Positions 24,663 to 35,149 of a stretch of 39,559 nt of DNA are shown piece by piece. The stretch is from the IMG/VR virus record IMGVR_UViG_3300049043_000078, positions 1 to 39,559 of that record. One strand, given 5' to 3'. A model generated the notes under the pieces. It did not search any database and was not told the DNA's origin. It saw nothing but the letters and a program-made list of their open reading frames with translations. The DNA comes from a virus. Made by a program: the position numbers and the translations under genes. Numbering within the stretch: position 1 is the first letter of the stretch; each line of letters begins with the position of its first letter.

Positions 24663-25675
24663 ATGGCTAATAGAGGCGCGTCTAAAGCAGCTAATACAAG
24701 AAACATTAGATCTTCTAAATCACGACAGTACGCAGCAGATAGGGGTAAATACGGTTCAATTTCTGATTAGAGGAAAGTACCCTTCTAAATTTATGCTGAC
24801 GGAAAAGGTGAGTACAAAGTACCCTCACAAGTTACTAAAGTAGACCTAGTAATAACAGACCTGCCGAGAAGGCAGTTAGAAATCATGTATTAGATAGAAA
24901 GGTGAGTACAAAGTACCCTCACAAGTTACTAAAGATAGACCTAGTAATAAAATACCTGCTGATGAAGGCAGTTATAAATCAACTAAAGGGTCAGGAATTA
25001 CGCTTAAAAACGTAACACCTTCAAAAATTAGTGAATCAAGTGGGCTAAGAAATGTTTTAAGTAAAGCAGGTAAAATAGGTTCTGCTATTAACCCAGAAGG
25101 AGCAGCTATGCTTCTTTCGGATACAGTTAGGGATGTATATGATAAGTACTAATAAACCTAACACGACTAATAAATCAGATCCTATTGTTGATGCCATTAA
25201 TGCTGAACCTGCCTCTAAAGCCTACTACTCAAGACAAAGTAGATAAAGCGTTAACGCCTAAAGGTGAAAGTAAAAAAGCACCTGTTGCTGTGATTAAGAA
25301 ACAATCTACAACGGTTGTTAAGCCTAAAGAGTCTAGTGATAGCCGTGCGCGTAGACAAGCCGCGTATGAGGACTATAAAGAAAATACTTGGAAGCCTTAT
25401 AACGAAAGTTTAGCAACAGCAAGCAGATGATGATAATGCCTATACTAAATCAGTAGCAGGTGAAGAAGATTCAGGTATGAAACGTGGTGGAAGAGTTGCA
25501 CGTAAGCCTATTAAAAAGATGGCGATGGGTGGCTCAATTTCTCGTACATCTGCATCTAAACGCGCAGATGGTTGTGCTTCAAAAGGACACACAAGAGGGA
25601 AGAATGCGATGAGACCTTGTAGAGGAATGGGGGCTGTAAACCCTAAAAAATTACCTAAACGGAAAAAATCGATGA
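24663..25675 (+). CDS. Basic repetitive virion-associated protein
   Basis: Start MANRGASKAANTRNIRSSKS after AGGAGG. The middle holds a ~94-base tandem duplication (24807 and 24901) coding GEYKVPSQVTK twice. Then SGITLKNVTPSKISESSGLR, TNKPNTTNKSDPIVDAINAE and a C-terminal KRGGR segment (GGRVARKPIKKMAMGGSISR, SKRADGCASKGHTRGKNAMR). About 335 residues with several shifts; it could be two genes split near 25150. The end overlaps the adaptor gene start if one A is removed from the A6 run near 25666. High Lys/Gly content suggests DNA contact in the particle. Confidence 0.5.
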
Positions 25676-26397
25676 CGACCTCTGGTATAAGCACATTCAA
25701 TCTTGACTTAAGCGACATTGTAGAAGAAGCCTTTGAGCGGTGCGGTCAAGAACTTAGAAGCGGTTATGACTTGCGTACAGCAAGACGTAGCTTAAACTTA
25801 TTAACAATTGAATGGGCTAACAGAGGGATTAATCTATGGACAATCGAGCAAGGCGTTATCCCTTTATATCAAAATCAAATTACGTATGATTTACCTATTG
25901 ATACTATAGATTTAATTGACCAAGTAGTTCGTACAGGCAGTGGTCAAAATCAGATTGATATAAACATTAACCGTATTTCTGAATCGACCTATTCTACAAT
26001 TCCTAATAAGAATACAAGGGGTAGACCGATTCAGGTATGGGTAACAACGACAGTCAGGGGCAACGTACCCGATGGCTTAACTACCACTATTAAATACCCA
26101 CAAATTAACGTATGGCCTACACCCGATCAAGGAAGTTTAGCATCACCGTATTACTATTTTGTCTATTGGCGCTTAAGACGGATTCAAGATGCGGGGGATG
26201 GCGTGAACACTCAGGATATTCCGTTTCGATTACTGAATGCGCTAGTCGCTGGGTTAGCGAGTTATATTTGCATAAAACTGCCTAATATGGATCCTAATAG
26301 GATTCAAATGCTGAAAGCAGATTATGAACAGCAGTTAGATTTAGCGTTCTCAGAAGATAAGAGAAGGCAAATAACCGCTTTGTTCCTAGAATTTTGA
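25672..26397 (+). CDS. Head-tail adaptor (P22 gp4-like tail accessory)
   Basis: A clean 241-residue frame starting MTTSGISTFNLDLSDIVEEA. Typical blocks are ERCGQELRSGYDLRTARRSL, LLTIEWANRGINLWTIEQG, QNQITYDLPIDTIDLIDQVV and PTPDQGSLASPYYYFVYWRL. This matches the gp4-like connector family that binds under the portal and extends the DNA channel. No frame break occurs, unlike its neighbours. The start is chosen over the upstream continuous frame because of the family's usual N-terminus. Confidence 0.8.
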   Translation: MTTSGISTFNLDLSDIVEEAFERCGQELRSGYDLRTARRSLNLLTIEWANRGINLWTIEQGVIPLYQNQITYDLPIDTIDLIDQVVRTGSGQNQIDININRISESTYSTIPNKNTRGRPIQVWVTTTVRGNVPDGLTTTIKYPQINVWPTPDQGSLASPYYYFVYWRLRRIQDAGDGVNTQDIPFRLLNALVAGLASYICIKLPNMDPNRIQMLKADYEQQLDLAFSEDKRRQITALFLEF

Positions 26398-26404
26398 ACT
26401 ACTA

Positions 26405-26803
26405 ATGGCAAGCAAATACTTCATCAGGCAAATGGGCTATCTCTATCTGTGATAGATGTGGTCAGCAGTATAAGCTAAAAGAGTTAAAGAAGTTAGTCAT
26501 AAAAACGAAACAGGTAAATATTAAAGTATGTAAAAGTTGTTGGGATCCAGATCAACCGCAATTACAACTTGGAATGTATCCTGTTTATGACCCACAAGCT
26601 GTTAGAGAGCCAAGACCTGATACAAGTTATTATCAAGCAGGTTTAAATAATATAAACTTACCTACGACGGGAAGTAGGGTTATTCAATGGGGATGGAATC
26701 CTGTAGGCGGTGCGAGTAGTTTTGATTCCGTACTAACACCTAATTACTTAATTGCCAGAGCAGCGGTTGGCACCGTAACGATAACAATCAGGATAAAAAA
26801 TGA
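26405..26803 (+). CDS. Zinc-ribbon-like late protein
   Basis: Start MASKYFIRQMGY; after a shift near 26440 comes ICDRCGQQYKLKELKKLV and then IKVCKSCWDPDQPQLQLGMY, two CxxC pairs spaced like a zinc ribbon. The rest is PVYDPQAVREPRPDTSYYQA and GWNPVGGASS. About 132 residues. I know this family from podovirus late operons between connector proteins; function unknown. The end overlaps the RyR gene start. Confidence 0.6.
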
Positions 26804-27185
26804 AAAACTTAACACATGAAGATATTGCGCGAATAACCCATCAACTAAACAAAGCATATTGCGAAAGTATTGGCGATAAATCACAAGTCAGAGTTTGAGA
26901 ATGCGCCAGAGTGGCAAAAAAATTCAGTAATTATCGGTGTTGAATTTTATCGCAATAACCCAAATGCGAGCGATTCTGCGTGCTCCATGATTCATGGCTG
27001 AAGAAAAAGTAAAAGATGGGTGGGTTTATGGCGAAGTTAAAGATGTAGAAGCAAAAACGCATCCGTGCATTGTTCCTTTTGATGCATTATCGGTAGAACA
27101 GACAGATAAAAGATAAAATCTGCTTCGTCAAACAGTGAACGCATTATTACCACTACTAACAAGCAGTTACAGTAGCAATAATTAA
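26800..27185 (+). CDS. RyR domain protein
   Basis: About 127 residues, three shifts. Blocks: MKNLTHEDIARITHQLNKAY, CESIGDK, FENAPEWQKNSVIIGVEFYR, then SWLKKKVKDGWVYGEVKD and EAKTHPCIVPFDALSVEQ. This is the RyR domain (named after ryanodine receptors), known in phages and bacteria with unclear function, possibly nucleotide or protein binding. It sits among connector genes, so it may be made late. End SSYSSNN. Confidence 0.8.
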
Positions 27186-27247
27186 ACATTAAAGTAGAAC
27201 ATAGAAAAAATTAACGGTTAAGTTGACGATAACAATAGGATAAGACA

Positions 27248-27406
27248 ATGGCAGAAACAAATAGCGGTATCTACAAAAAACAAAAAGACGTACCTGTCCC
27301 TAAATGCAATGGGTATCCTGAAACGGATATAAAATCATCAGGCATTGTTACAAGAGGTAATGGGGCAGCGACAAAAGGTAAAACAGCCAGAGGCCCAATG
27401 GGTTAA
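27248..27406 (+). CDS. Small conserved Gly/Lys-rich protein
   Basis: A clean 52-residue frame: MAETNSGIYKKQKDVPVPKC, then GYPETDIKSSGIVTRGNGAA and TKGKTARGPMG. I recognise this as a small protein common in podovirus late operons; role unknown. A weak AGGAT site lies upstream. No frame break. Confidence 0.7.
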   Translation: MAETNSGIYKKQKDVPVPKCNGYPETDIKSSGIVTRGNGAATKGKTARGPMG

Positions 27407-27408
27407 TT

Positions 27409-28064
27409 ATGTTGTATTCTGAATTATGTACAGCAATACAAGACTATGTGGAGAACTCGTTCTCTTCAACACAACTTGCTACATTTGTTCAGGAAGCAAG
27501 CAAAGAATTTATAACTCCATTCAATTACCTGATTTAAGAAAAAATGTACAAGGTATTGCGTCAGTAAACAATAAATATCTAGCGTGCCCTAACGACTTTT
27601 TAGCCGTATATTCTATGGCAGTTATAGACAATTTAGGGGTGTATGCGTACTTATTAAACAAAGACGTAAACTTTATTAGAGAGGCGTACCCAAATCCTAG
27701 CAGTACAGGGATTCCTATAAATACTATGCCATATTTGGCCCTCGATCAGATAACACTAAAGAACTTACGTTTATTTTAGGCCCTACTCCTAATGTTCAAT
27801 ATGATATTGAACTACATTATTTTTACTACCCTGAATCTATTGTAACCGCAGGGTCTACGTGGTTAGGGGATAATTTTGACTCTGCCTTATTGTATGGGGC
27901 AATTTTAGAAGCCTATACCTTCTTGAAAGGTGAAGCGGATATTATGACTAATTACCCGTCAACGCTACGATGAAGCCCTAACTTTATTGGGGAATTTGGG
28001 TAACGGTAAAGATAGGAGTGATGCGTATCGCTCAGGAGCAAAAATACGGGTACCTGCTAAATGA
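27409..28064 (+). CDS. Second tail connector or adaptor protein
   Basis: Start MLYSELCTAIQDYVENSFSS; repaired shifts near 27505, 27720 and 27960. Then YNSIQLPDLRKNVQGIASVN, LGPTPNVQYDIELHYFYYPE, GDNFDSALLYGAILEAYTFL and RYDEALTLLGNLG. About 218 residues, matching a connector/adaptor family of podoviruses. The TGA overlaps the next ATG. It would join portal-side proteins to the tail. Confidence 0.7.
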
Positions 28065-28483
28065 TAGTGCAAGGACAAACACAAAGTTTTAAATTAGAAC
28101 TGTATGAGGGTATCCATAACTTCTTAACGGATACGTTTAAGATTGCATTGTATACAGCAAACGCTACACTCGACCAAAACACAACGGCTTACACATCTGT
28201 TAATGAAGTAGTGGGTACAGGCTATACCGCAGGAGGTGTTCAGTTAGTAAACCCTGTTGTTCTTGCAGCGGATAATGTAGCGTACATAAGTTTTAACAAC
28301 CCTTCTTGGACATCAGCGTCCTTTACGGTCAGAGGGGCATTGATTTATAATTTTTCTAAGGCTAATCGTTCTGTTGCAGTATTAGACTTTGGTGCAGATA
28401 AAACAACAACCAACACATTTACAATCACATTCCCACCTAATACATCATCAACAGCAATTATTAGGTCGTCTAATTGGAGGTAA
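28061..28483 (+). CDS. Tail-associated structural protein
   Basis: A clean 140-residue frame starting MIVQGQTQSFKLELYEGIHN, then TFKIALYTANATLDQNTTAY and VNEVVGTGYTAGGVQLVNPV. Thr/Asn-rich and beta-like. I know this family from podovirus tail regions; exact location on the particle is not known. Good coupling to the upstream gene (ATGA). Confidence 0.65.
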   Translation: MIVQGQTQSFKLELYEGIHNFLTDTFKIALYTANATLDQNTTAYTSVNEVVGTGYTAGGVQLVNPVVLAADNVAYISFNNPSWTSASFTVRGALIYNFSKANRSVAVLDFGADKTTTNTFTITFPPNTSSTAIIRSSNWR

Positions 28484-28486
28484 TTT

Positions 28487-29071
28487 ATGTATTCAGAATC
28501 ACTAGATGCAAAAGATAAATCAGGAGTAGCTGTACATCGTACAACCGATGCAGTGGAACAAATAGCTATTACTGGCACATACGATGTTAAATGTTATGAT
28601 GCAGAAGGTAGTTTAAAATGGGAAGATGCTATTAAAAATCTTGTTGTAACAGTAGGTAAAAATGACTTACTGATAGGTGTTTTGCAGGGTCTACGTATAC
28701 AGCAGCTTGGTATATGGGGCTTGTAGATAATACGTCTTTTACGGCTTATGCAGCAACAGATACCTTAGCCTCTCACTCAGAATGGTTAGAAAACTTAAAC
28801 TACAACTATAGTGGAAGTAGCACTAATAGAGCAACAGTAGGGTGGAACGCAGCCTCAGCAGGGTCTAAAGCGTCAACAGCAACTACGTTTAGTATTACGG
28901 GTTCAGCAACTATTTTAGGAGCGCTGATGTGTACTACTCAAGCAAGAAATACAACAACTAACGGCGGTGCAGGTATTTTGTATTCAGCGGGAAGTTTTAC
29001 TGGCGGTGCAGGACAGTTGCATCTGGGGATAGTTTAGTAGTCACTTATACTGCATCTGTTTTAGGGGTTAA
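28487..29071 (+). CDS. Tail-associated structural protein
   Basis: Start MYSESLDAKDKSGVAVHRTT after GGAGG; then YDVKCYDAEGSLKWEDAIKN and LVVTVGKNDLL. A shift near 28695 leads to MGLVDNTSFTAYAATDTLAS and NRATVGWNAASAGSKASTAT. About 195 residues. The family is recurrent near phage tail fibre genes. The stop is placed at 29071, just before the next Shine-Dalgarno site, after one more shift near 29015. Confidence 0.6.
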
Positions 29072-29074
29072 GTT

Positions 29075-29257
29075 ATGGCAGCCAATTTTAAAATAGGACA
29101 AGAAGTAACCGTATCTGTAGTGTTACCAAAAGGCCCTGTAAAAGCATTAAACGTTAATGACTCTGGGGATATTCAATACTTAGTATCATGGGTAGATGAT
29201 AAAGGGATGGATAACGAAAGATGGTTTAATGAAGAGGATCTTATAGGGGCAGCATAA
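29075..29257 (+). CDS. Small conserved protein
   Basis: A clean 60-residue frame starting MAANFKIGQEVTVSVVLPKG, then GDIQYLVSWVDDKGMDNERW and FNEEDLIGAA. The SH3-like pattern (short strands with a VSW core) is familiar from phage late operons. Role unknown. AGGGG precedes the start. Confidence 0.65.
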   Translation: MAANFKIGQEVTVSVVLPKGPVKALNVNDSGDIQYLVSWVDDKGMDNERWFNEEDLIGAA

Positions 29258-29258
29258 C

Positions 29259-30379
29259 ATGGCTTTAGTATTAGCGGATAGGGTTAGAAGAGCTCACGAC
29301 ATCTACGGGCACTACTGCTATTACTTCAGCAGGTGCAGCAACTGGGTTTCAATCGTTTTCTGCTGCTGTGGGAAACGGCAATACAACATACTATACAATA
29401 GCCGATCAGACAGGTAGTAATTGGGAAGTAGGGATGGGAACGTATACTTACGGCAGGGAGTTCTTTAAGTCGAGAATACTATATTGGCATCAAGTAATGC
29501 TAATGCGCTACGTAAATTTTACAGCAGGCACTAAAGATGTATTTGTTGACCTACCTGCTGAAAAAGCACTCTATTTAGATGCTTATCAAAACCTAATGTT
29601 AATTTAAGTAATACTATAACGACTATTTCTGGTATGTCATTAGGAATTACCTAATGTTTCAGTTTTACGCCGTTAGCAACTGTCCCTTTTGCTGTTGCAT
29701 CTAATCGCGCCTTTATTTACTAGTATCCCTCACTGAATCAGTAACGAGTAGTGATACCGTAGTAGGTACATTTACAATAAACAACGCTTTATCTGAATCA
29801 GTAAGAAGTAGTGATTACTGGTTCAGGCGTAGTCTAAGTGTAGTTATTTCCGAAGGAACAACATCAACTGATGCTTCCATACCCTTACAATAAACAACAC
29901 TTTATCCGAATCAATATCAAGTACCAAATTTCTGAGTACGGTACATTTACAATAAACAACACTTTATCCGAATAGATATCAAGTACCGATACCGTAATAG
30001 GCATAAATACAGCCTATAGTAATTTATCTGAGGCAGTAATAAGTGGTACGTCCCCAATCATCTGTTCTAGTCTATCAGGTGATATAACTGAAAATGTATT
30101 AAGTATAGATACTGAATTAACGTATGTACTTATGACAGCCTCTTTAACAGAGTCTGTAAATAGTATAGACACATATACCCCTTCTGTAACTTATTATGCT
30201 TTTTTAGACTCTGTTGTATCTTATTAGATAATTATACAGTACGGTATTTATGGAACTATGCGCAATTCAAACACCTAATTGGGGTACTGTATCAACAAGA
30301 TGCCAATATCACCTACTTGGGGGTACAGATTCTATTCAAACACCTAATCGATAGATATTACCTTTACATACCAGAGTAA
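29259..30379 (+). CDS. Tail fibre-like protein with SESV-type repeats
   Basis: Start MALVLADRV; repaired frames read ATGFQSFSAAVGNGNTTYYT, FTAGTKDVFVDLPAEKALYL and TPLATVPFAVASNRA. From 29720 to 30200 short repeats of LSESV-SSDTVVGTFTINN type recur at least five times, visible in the DNA as repeated ACATTTACAATAAACAACRC and TTATCYGAATCAGTA-type text. The last part has IQTPNWGTVST and another IQTPNW. About 373 residues with many shifts, so limits inside are uncertain. It could be two genes split near 30227. Confidence 0.5.
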
Positions 30380-30384
30380 ATGTA

Positions 30385-30788
30385 ATGTAAACCACCGCAA
30401 ATTATGCGTCTACGCCTAAGAATACAGGGGCGACAATATCAACTGCAAATACTGCGCGAAATGGGACAGGGACATAGGAACTGTCTATACCGCTGGTGCA
30501 AGTGGCTCACGGATTGATTCATTGGTTATCAAGCAACAGGTACTACCACTGCGGGTATGATTCGATTTTTTATTTCAACGGATAGTGGCACAACCAAGCA
30601 ATTTAATATTATGGAAGACAACCGGGTTACGGCAAGTGCGACTGTGCCTGTTTCAAGCAACACTGACTTTCTCAAAATGCGGGAGTTTATGATGAACGGC
30701 TTAGTGCTGCAAGCAAGCGCCATTTTATACGCATCAACCAATAACGCAAACGTTTAACGTGGTTGCGGTGGATGCAGGAGATTTCTAA
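30385..30788 (+). CDS. Tail-associated protein
   Basis: After a shift directly at the start (ATG at 30385) comes TTANYASTPKNTGATISTAN, then AGMIRFFISTDSGTTKQFNI and SSNTDFLKMREFMMNGLVLQ, ending FNVVAVDAGDF. About 134 residues, beta-rich. The TAA overlaps the next ATG. It precedes the first Gly-rich fibre and probably forms its base or a partner (inference). Confidence 0.55.
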
Positions 30789-32290
30789 TGAATAAAGAAA
30801 CTACGGCTATTCACTGCCGCCTAATGTGCCATTGAGTAGAGCCGCCCGAAATGGACAAACTCCCGAATTGATTACGGCGACAACATCTAGTGACGTGGTA
30901 CCTGTGCAAAACGTCTATCAAATGCTGGTGATGGTGTTTGGTGGCGGTGGGAATGGTAATGGTGCTACTGGTGGCAAGTACTATCGCTGAATTCTGCTGC
31001 TGCTGCTGGCGGATATGGCGGAGGCGGTGGCGGAGGCGGATTTATGCGATGGGGATTGTGGATGTTATACCTGGTCAAGATATTACCGACAATTACTTGT
31101 GGTGCTGCTGGCGGTACATCGTTCTTTTGGAAGTTTACTGACGGCAACGGGCGGCACTGCCGCGAGCATTTCATCAGCAGGTCAGGGCGGCACAGGTGCA
31201 GGTAATGCTAATTTAAGAAAATTTTTTACAGCGACTGGTGGGAGCTGGTGGTGGTACGTCTGGGGGCGCTGGTGGTGGCGGCGGTGGTGGTGGCGGCGGT
31301 GGCGGCGCGACCTGGTGGCGGCGGCGGTGCTGGGTCGCCCTATGGAGCTGGTGGAAATGGCGGTAGTGGTTATTACAGTGGCGGCGCTGGTGGTGGCAGC
31401 GGTGGTGGTGGTGGTGGCAGCGGTGCATCGTTTGGTGGCGGCAGTGTTTCTGGGTAACGCTGGAGCAGTGGTGGAAGTGCTACAACGCAAAATGTTGGCT
31501 GTCCTGGTGGCGGTGGATTTGGAGGTAATGGATCAGGTTATACCTGATATTTAGTAGCAATAATGGTTTTGGCGGTGGTGGTGTTTTTAAAGGGTTTTTT
31601 GGCACGGATATAACGGCGGCGGTTCGATATCGGCTGCCAACAGTTCATTTGCTGGTTATGGTTTAGGGGCAAGCGCCACAATCCGCTACTGATGTCGCGG
31701 CCGGGTACTTTGGGGTTCAAACGCCTCCGTTTTGTTTTGTTGGACAAGATGACCCCATTTTTTGAACTTCCTCATGGGAAATTGTCGGGTAGCGGCGGTG
31801 TTGGCGGCACAGGCTTCGGGAAATTTTCAATTTGAGAGTATGCTGGCGGCAATGGTGGTGGCGGCGGAGGGTCGAATAAGTGGCACAAGTTTATCTGGCG
31901 CAAATGGTGGTTTTGGTGGTGGTGGTGCTGGAGGCTGACTCAGGTGGCGTGACCAGCGGCGCTGGCGGTTTGTGCTCCAATCCAGGAAGCGGTGGCGGGA
32001 ACGTTAATACTTATCCAGGAATTGGTGGGTTTGGGGGTGGTGGCGGTTGTACCCGCTAGTGCTGGCAGTGGTGGTGGCGGCGGTGGCGGCGGTGGTGGTG
32101 GCGGCGGTGGCGGTGGAATGGGGTACGGTGGAGTTTATAGTGCTGCTGGCGGATATGGCGGTGGTGGTGGCGGTGGTGGCGGCGGTGGCGGCGCAGGTTC
32201 TGGAACCACGGCAGGTACTGGTGGTACTGGAAGTCCAGGTGGCGCAGGCGGTACAGGCGCCGTGATTTTATATTGGACGGAGGGTATCGA
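30788..32290 (+). CDS. Glycine-rich tail fibre/adhesin 1
   Basis: Opens MNKE, then SLPPNVPLSRAARNGQTPEL and VVPVQNVYQMLVMVFGGGGN. From about 30940 to 32260 the DNA is a mosaic of GGTGGTGGC, giving long poly-Gly and GGxG runs such as GGSGYYSGGAGGGSGGGG, ending GGTGAVILYWTEG. Glycine-rich domains of this kind form polyglycine helix bundles at fibre tips (known for S16-like adhesins) and set host range. About 500 residues; frames cannot be followed exactly because many shifts occur in the repeats. Confidence 0.65.
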
Positions 32291-32291
32291 T

Positions 32292-32697
32292 ATGCCAAAA
32301 GCGTGGATTTGAAAACAATAAAATTCGTGATATGCGGCTCTTATGATGAACCCTACAACATTTACCATCCTGATGTTGCGCAATACTACGACACTTTAGT
32401 TCCACCAGAAGCAGAAAACGGCTGGGAGCGTAATGAACAGCGACAGTGGGTAGCACCTGAAAAACCCCTCATTGAAATACCACCACCGCTTAGAATTATC
32501 ACGCCGTTTGATGTGCGCACCTGCTTAACGTTTGGAAAAGGTCGCTTGGGATAATGACTTAGACCCTGCCATTAAAACGGCTAACAGAATTGCAAGAGAT
32601 ATGACAAGGCCCTGAAGCGCAGGAAATCATCGACTGGTTAGTGAATAAAGGTATATTGTCGCAAGACAGTGGTGTTAAAGCGTTGGAGTTATATTAG
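32292..32697 (+). CDS. Tail fibre assembly-like protein
   Basis: Start MPKAWIENNKIRDM; after a shift near 32328 comes SYDEPYNIYHPDVAQYYDTL, VPPEAENGWERNEQRQWVAP and IPPPLRIITPFDVRTCLT, ending EIIDWLVNKGILSQDSGVKA-LELY. About 133 residues. It follows a fibre gene directly, where phages often place chaperones; the DNDLDPAIKTANRIAR text resembles small tail proteins. Function by position only. Confidence 0.5.
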
Positions 32698-32705
32698 GAG
32701 GCAGT

Positions 32706-32913
32706 ATGGGTAATTTATTGGGGTCTTGGGGTATATCCAAGCACGTGTTAAGCAGAACGTAGCACACACGCATCAGTTGCATCATTATTACTATTGGCGG
32801 GTGTAAATCTTGACACAGGTGTTGTGCATGATACGTTAACAGCCCTAAGTATAGCCTTTGGCGCATTAGGGTTTTTTGTTAAAGAAGGTAAACCATTAGG
32901 AGCAGAAGATTAA
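32706..32913 (+). CDS. Holin-like small membrane protein
   Basis: Start MGNLLGS after GGAGG; a shift near 32730 leads to ARVKQNVAHTHASVASLLLL, AGVNLDTGVVHDTLTALSI and AFGALGFFVKEGKPLGAED. About 68 residues with two moderately hydrophobic segments. Position before the lysozyme supports holin, but a structural role is possible. The TAA abuts the next ATG. Confidence 0.5.
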
Positions 32914-34519
32914 ATGAGTGCCTAGACATCCGCTTTTACAACTTAACTCAGCCTGCTTAACGGGCGAATACGTCAGGGACGTGGGGAGACTGTGATTAAC
33001 AGCGGTATCACTGCATCTAGTCGAAGATGCTATTGCAAAGCAACTTCCATGCACGCCCAGCAACATGGACACTTTCAATAAACGGCGCTTCTGATGAAGC
33101 ACGATGTGTAGCACTTCGAGTATATGGAACACCTGCAAGTGGTGTGACAGTTATTGCACCTGCAGATTCGAAGTTATACATAATTATTAATGCTTGTGGT
33201 CAGACGATTACGCTTAAAACAACTACCTCAACAGGGTATACGATCCCAGCAGGGAAAACTGACCCAGTTGCTAATGATGAATCTGATTTTGTCAGCAGTC
33301 AGGCTGCTCTGGATAATCATGGGCACTATAGGTGATCTTATCAGTCGGTGCAGCACGATGTTCCTTTGCGGTACTGGCTAATTATGTACTCACAAGTAAT
33401 GGAACATCTGTTGCTCCTTCTTATCAACCAGGAACAGGGACTATAGTACTTTCAGCAGGAACCTTGAATACAGCAATTGCTTCCTCTGATAAAGGGTCTA
33501 TTATTAAAATGACTTCTGCTTACAATCAGACAATCGGTGCAGCTTCTACGTTAGGGGCAGGATTCTTTTGCTATATCGAAAACGCAAGTTCAGGTGATGG
33601 GCAGTTAACGTGTTCAGGGTCAATACGGTTGATGGACTATCTTCTTATTATATGTACCCCAACGGAGACTAGGCTGTTAATCTGTACGGGAACGGCCTTT
33701 TATACGTATGTCATTAAAGCATTCTTTAAAGAATTTACCTCAACAAGTACATTTTATAGACCCCCTGGCTACTCTATGTTTTCAGGGGTATGTATGGGGT
33801 GGCGGTGGCGGTGGCGGGTAAATTAGGCGGTACGACTTATGGGGAACGGGCGGTGCAGGCGGTGCGTGTAATCCATTTACAGTTGCGACTGCGTTGATCT
33901 CAGCGTCCAGTTCATTTACAATAGGGTCTGGCGGTGTTGGCTCTTCAACAGCAGGAACCGCAGGGTAATAGGTGGTACGTCCCAATTACCTTTAAGTACA
34001 GGAAGTAATATTTCTGCATACGGGGGTGGGTGGCATTGGCTCAACATCAAATAATTATTACGTATCGTACTGGCGGCGGTGATTGGTGCAGGGCAAGCTG
34101 CGGCTACAGCAGGATTTGGCGCCGTTCTGGAGCGCCATATAACGCATTTTATGCGTATTCTTATACAACGTCTTACACAAGCACTCAAGCAATCTGTAAT
34201 GATTTTGGGGTGGAGGTGTATTTTGTAGTGATTACACAGGAAGTACCAGAGGAACATCATGGGGGTTTTATGGTGGAGGTACATCTATTAACACTTTTAG
34301 TACCCAATACGATACATTATATGGCGGTGGCGGTGGCGGAGGAGTATACTGGTGGGTCAACTACCGCAGGTGGTACAAGTATTTATGGTGGGAATGGTGG
34401 CGGCTACAAATGCTACTAGCGGAACAAATGGTATTGCTCCTGGTGGTGGCGGTGGTGCTACTATTACAGGTACAAAAGGTGGGGATGGTGGTTCAGGTAA
34501 AATCCAAATATGGGAGTAG
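32914..34519 (+). CDS. Glycine-rich tail fibre/adhesin 2
   Basis: The first ~120 bases have several shifts (readable: LDIRFYNLTQPA, VEDAIAKQLPCTPSNM). Then ATWTLSINGASDEARCVALR, VTVIAPADSKLYIIINACGQ and VLTSNGTSVAPSYQPGTGTI, a beta-structured shaft. From 33790 the protein becomes Gly-rich (GSGGVGSSTAGTAG, YGGGGGGGVYWW, PGGGGGATITGTKGGDGGSG) and ends KIQIWE. About 535 residues. It could be two genes (the break may be near 33025). Confidence 0.6.
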
Positions 34520-34523
34520 TCTA

Positions 34524-34703
34524 ATGAGAGTATGTATTTTAGATAACCATAATTTTGTAATTAATACGATTGTAGTTTTCGAGTATTACTCAAATCCCTA
34601 ATAGCATTGATGGGACAGGAAGAGGTAATATAGGGGACTTATGGGATGTGCAAACTTTATTCCTCAAACCCCTAAACCTATTGATGTGATTCCACAACCA
34701 TGA
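34524..34703 (+). CDS. Small protein next to lysozyme
   Basis: Start MRVCILDNHNFVINTIV; after shifts near 34580, 34646 and 34653 it reads ITQIPNSIDGTGRGNIGDLW and NFIPQTPKPIDVIPQP. About 59 residues. I know similar small proteins next to tail fibre genes. Its TGA overlaps the lysozyme ATG. Confidence 0.55.
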
Positions 34704-35134
34704 CAACATTAAAGAGCAGATTACTTACGAAGAAGGGCGTACTAATTACGTATTTATGTTCACGTCAGCATAGAACTATTGGCATTGGACATAACTTAGG
34801 CATTAACGGTATTTCAAAAAGGACGAAATCCTAATGTTATTACGGATAACGAGATGCTTTGTGATGAGATATTTAACGAAGATATAAAAGACACTACCAC
34901 TGCTTTAAGAAGCACTTTACCCCAATTTACATAACCTTGATGCAGCACGTCGTGATGCTTGTTGCTAATCAATATGGCGTTCCAATTAGGCGCATCAGGG
35001 GTTTGAAGTTTAAGAAATGTCAAACGCCTTAGATGATAAGGATTGGGAAAAGGCGCTATACAGAAGCACTTAATAGCAATTGGGCAGTCCAAACACCTAA
35101 TCGAGCTAAACCGGGTTGCATCGCATACTATTAA
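34700..35134 (+). CDS. T4-type lysozyme (endolysin, GH24)
   Basis: About 145 residues with several shifts. Blocks are QITYEEGR (catalytic Glu in EEG), then after shifts RTIGIGHNLGI (the Asp...Thr...GIGH region), VITDNEMLCDEIFNEDIKDT and LPQF, then LDAARRDAC, LGASG, FKKM and LDDKDWEKA, ending NSNWAVQTPNRA. This is the muramidase family that cleaves peptidoglycan at lysis. Neither a signal peptide nor a membrane anchor is seen, so it would rely on a holin for release. Exact C-terminus uncertain. Confidence 0.75.
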
Positions 35135-35149
35135 CAGGGGAATACTACC

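Noticed and set aside
31015-32383. Val/Ala-, His- and Pro-rich frames on both strands in the GGT repeat region
   Set aside because: Other-frame translations of glycine codon repeats.
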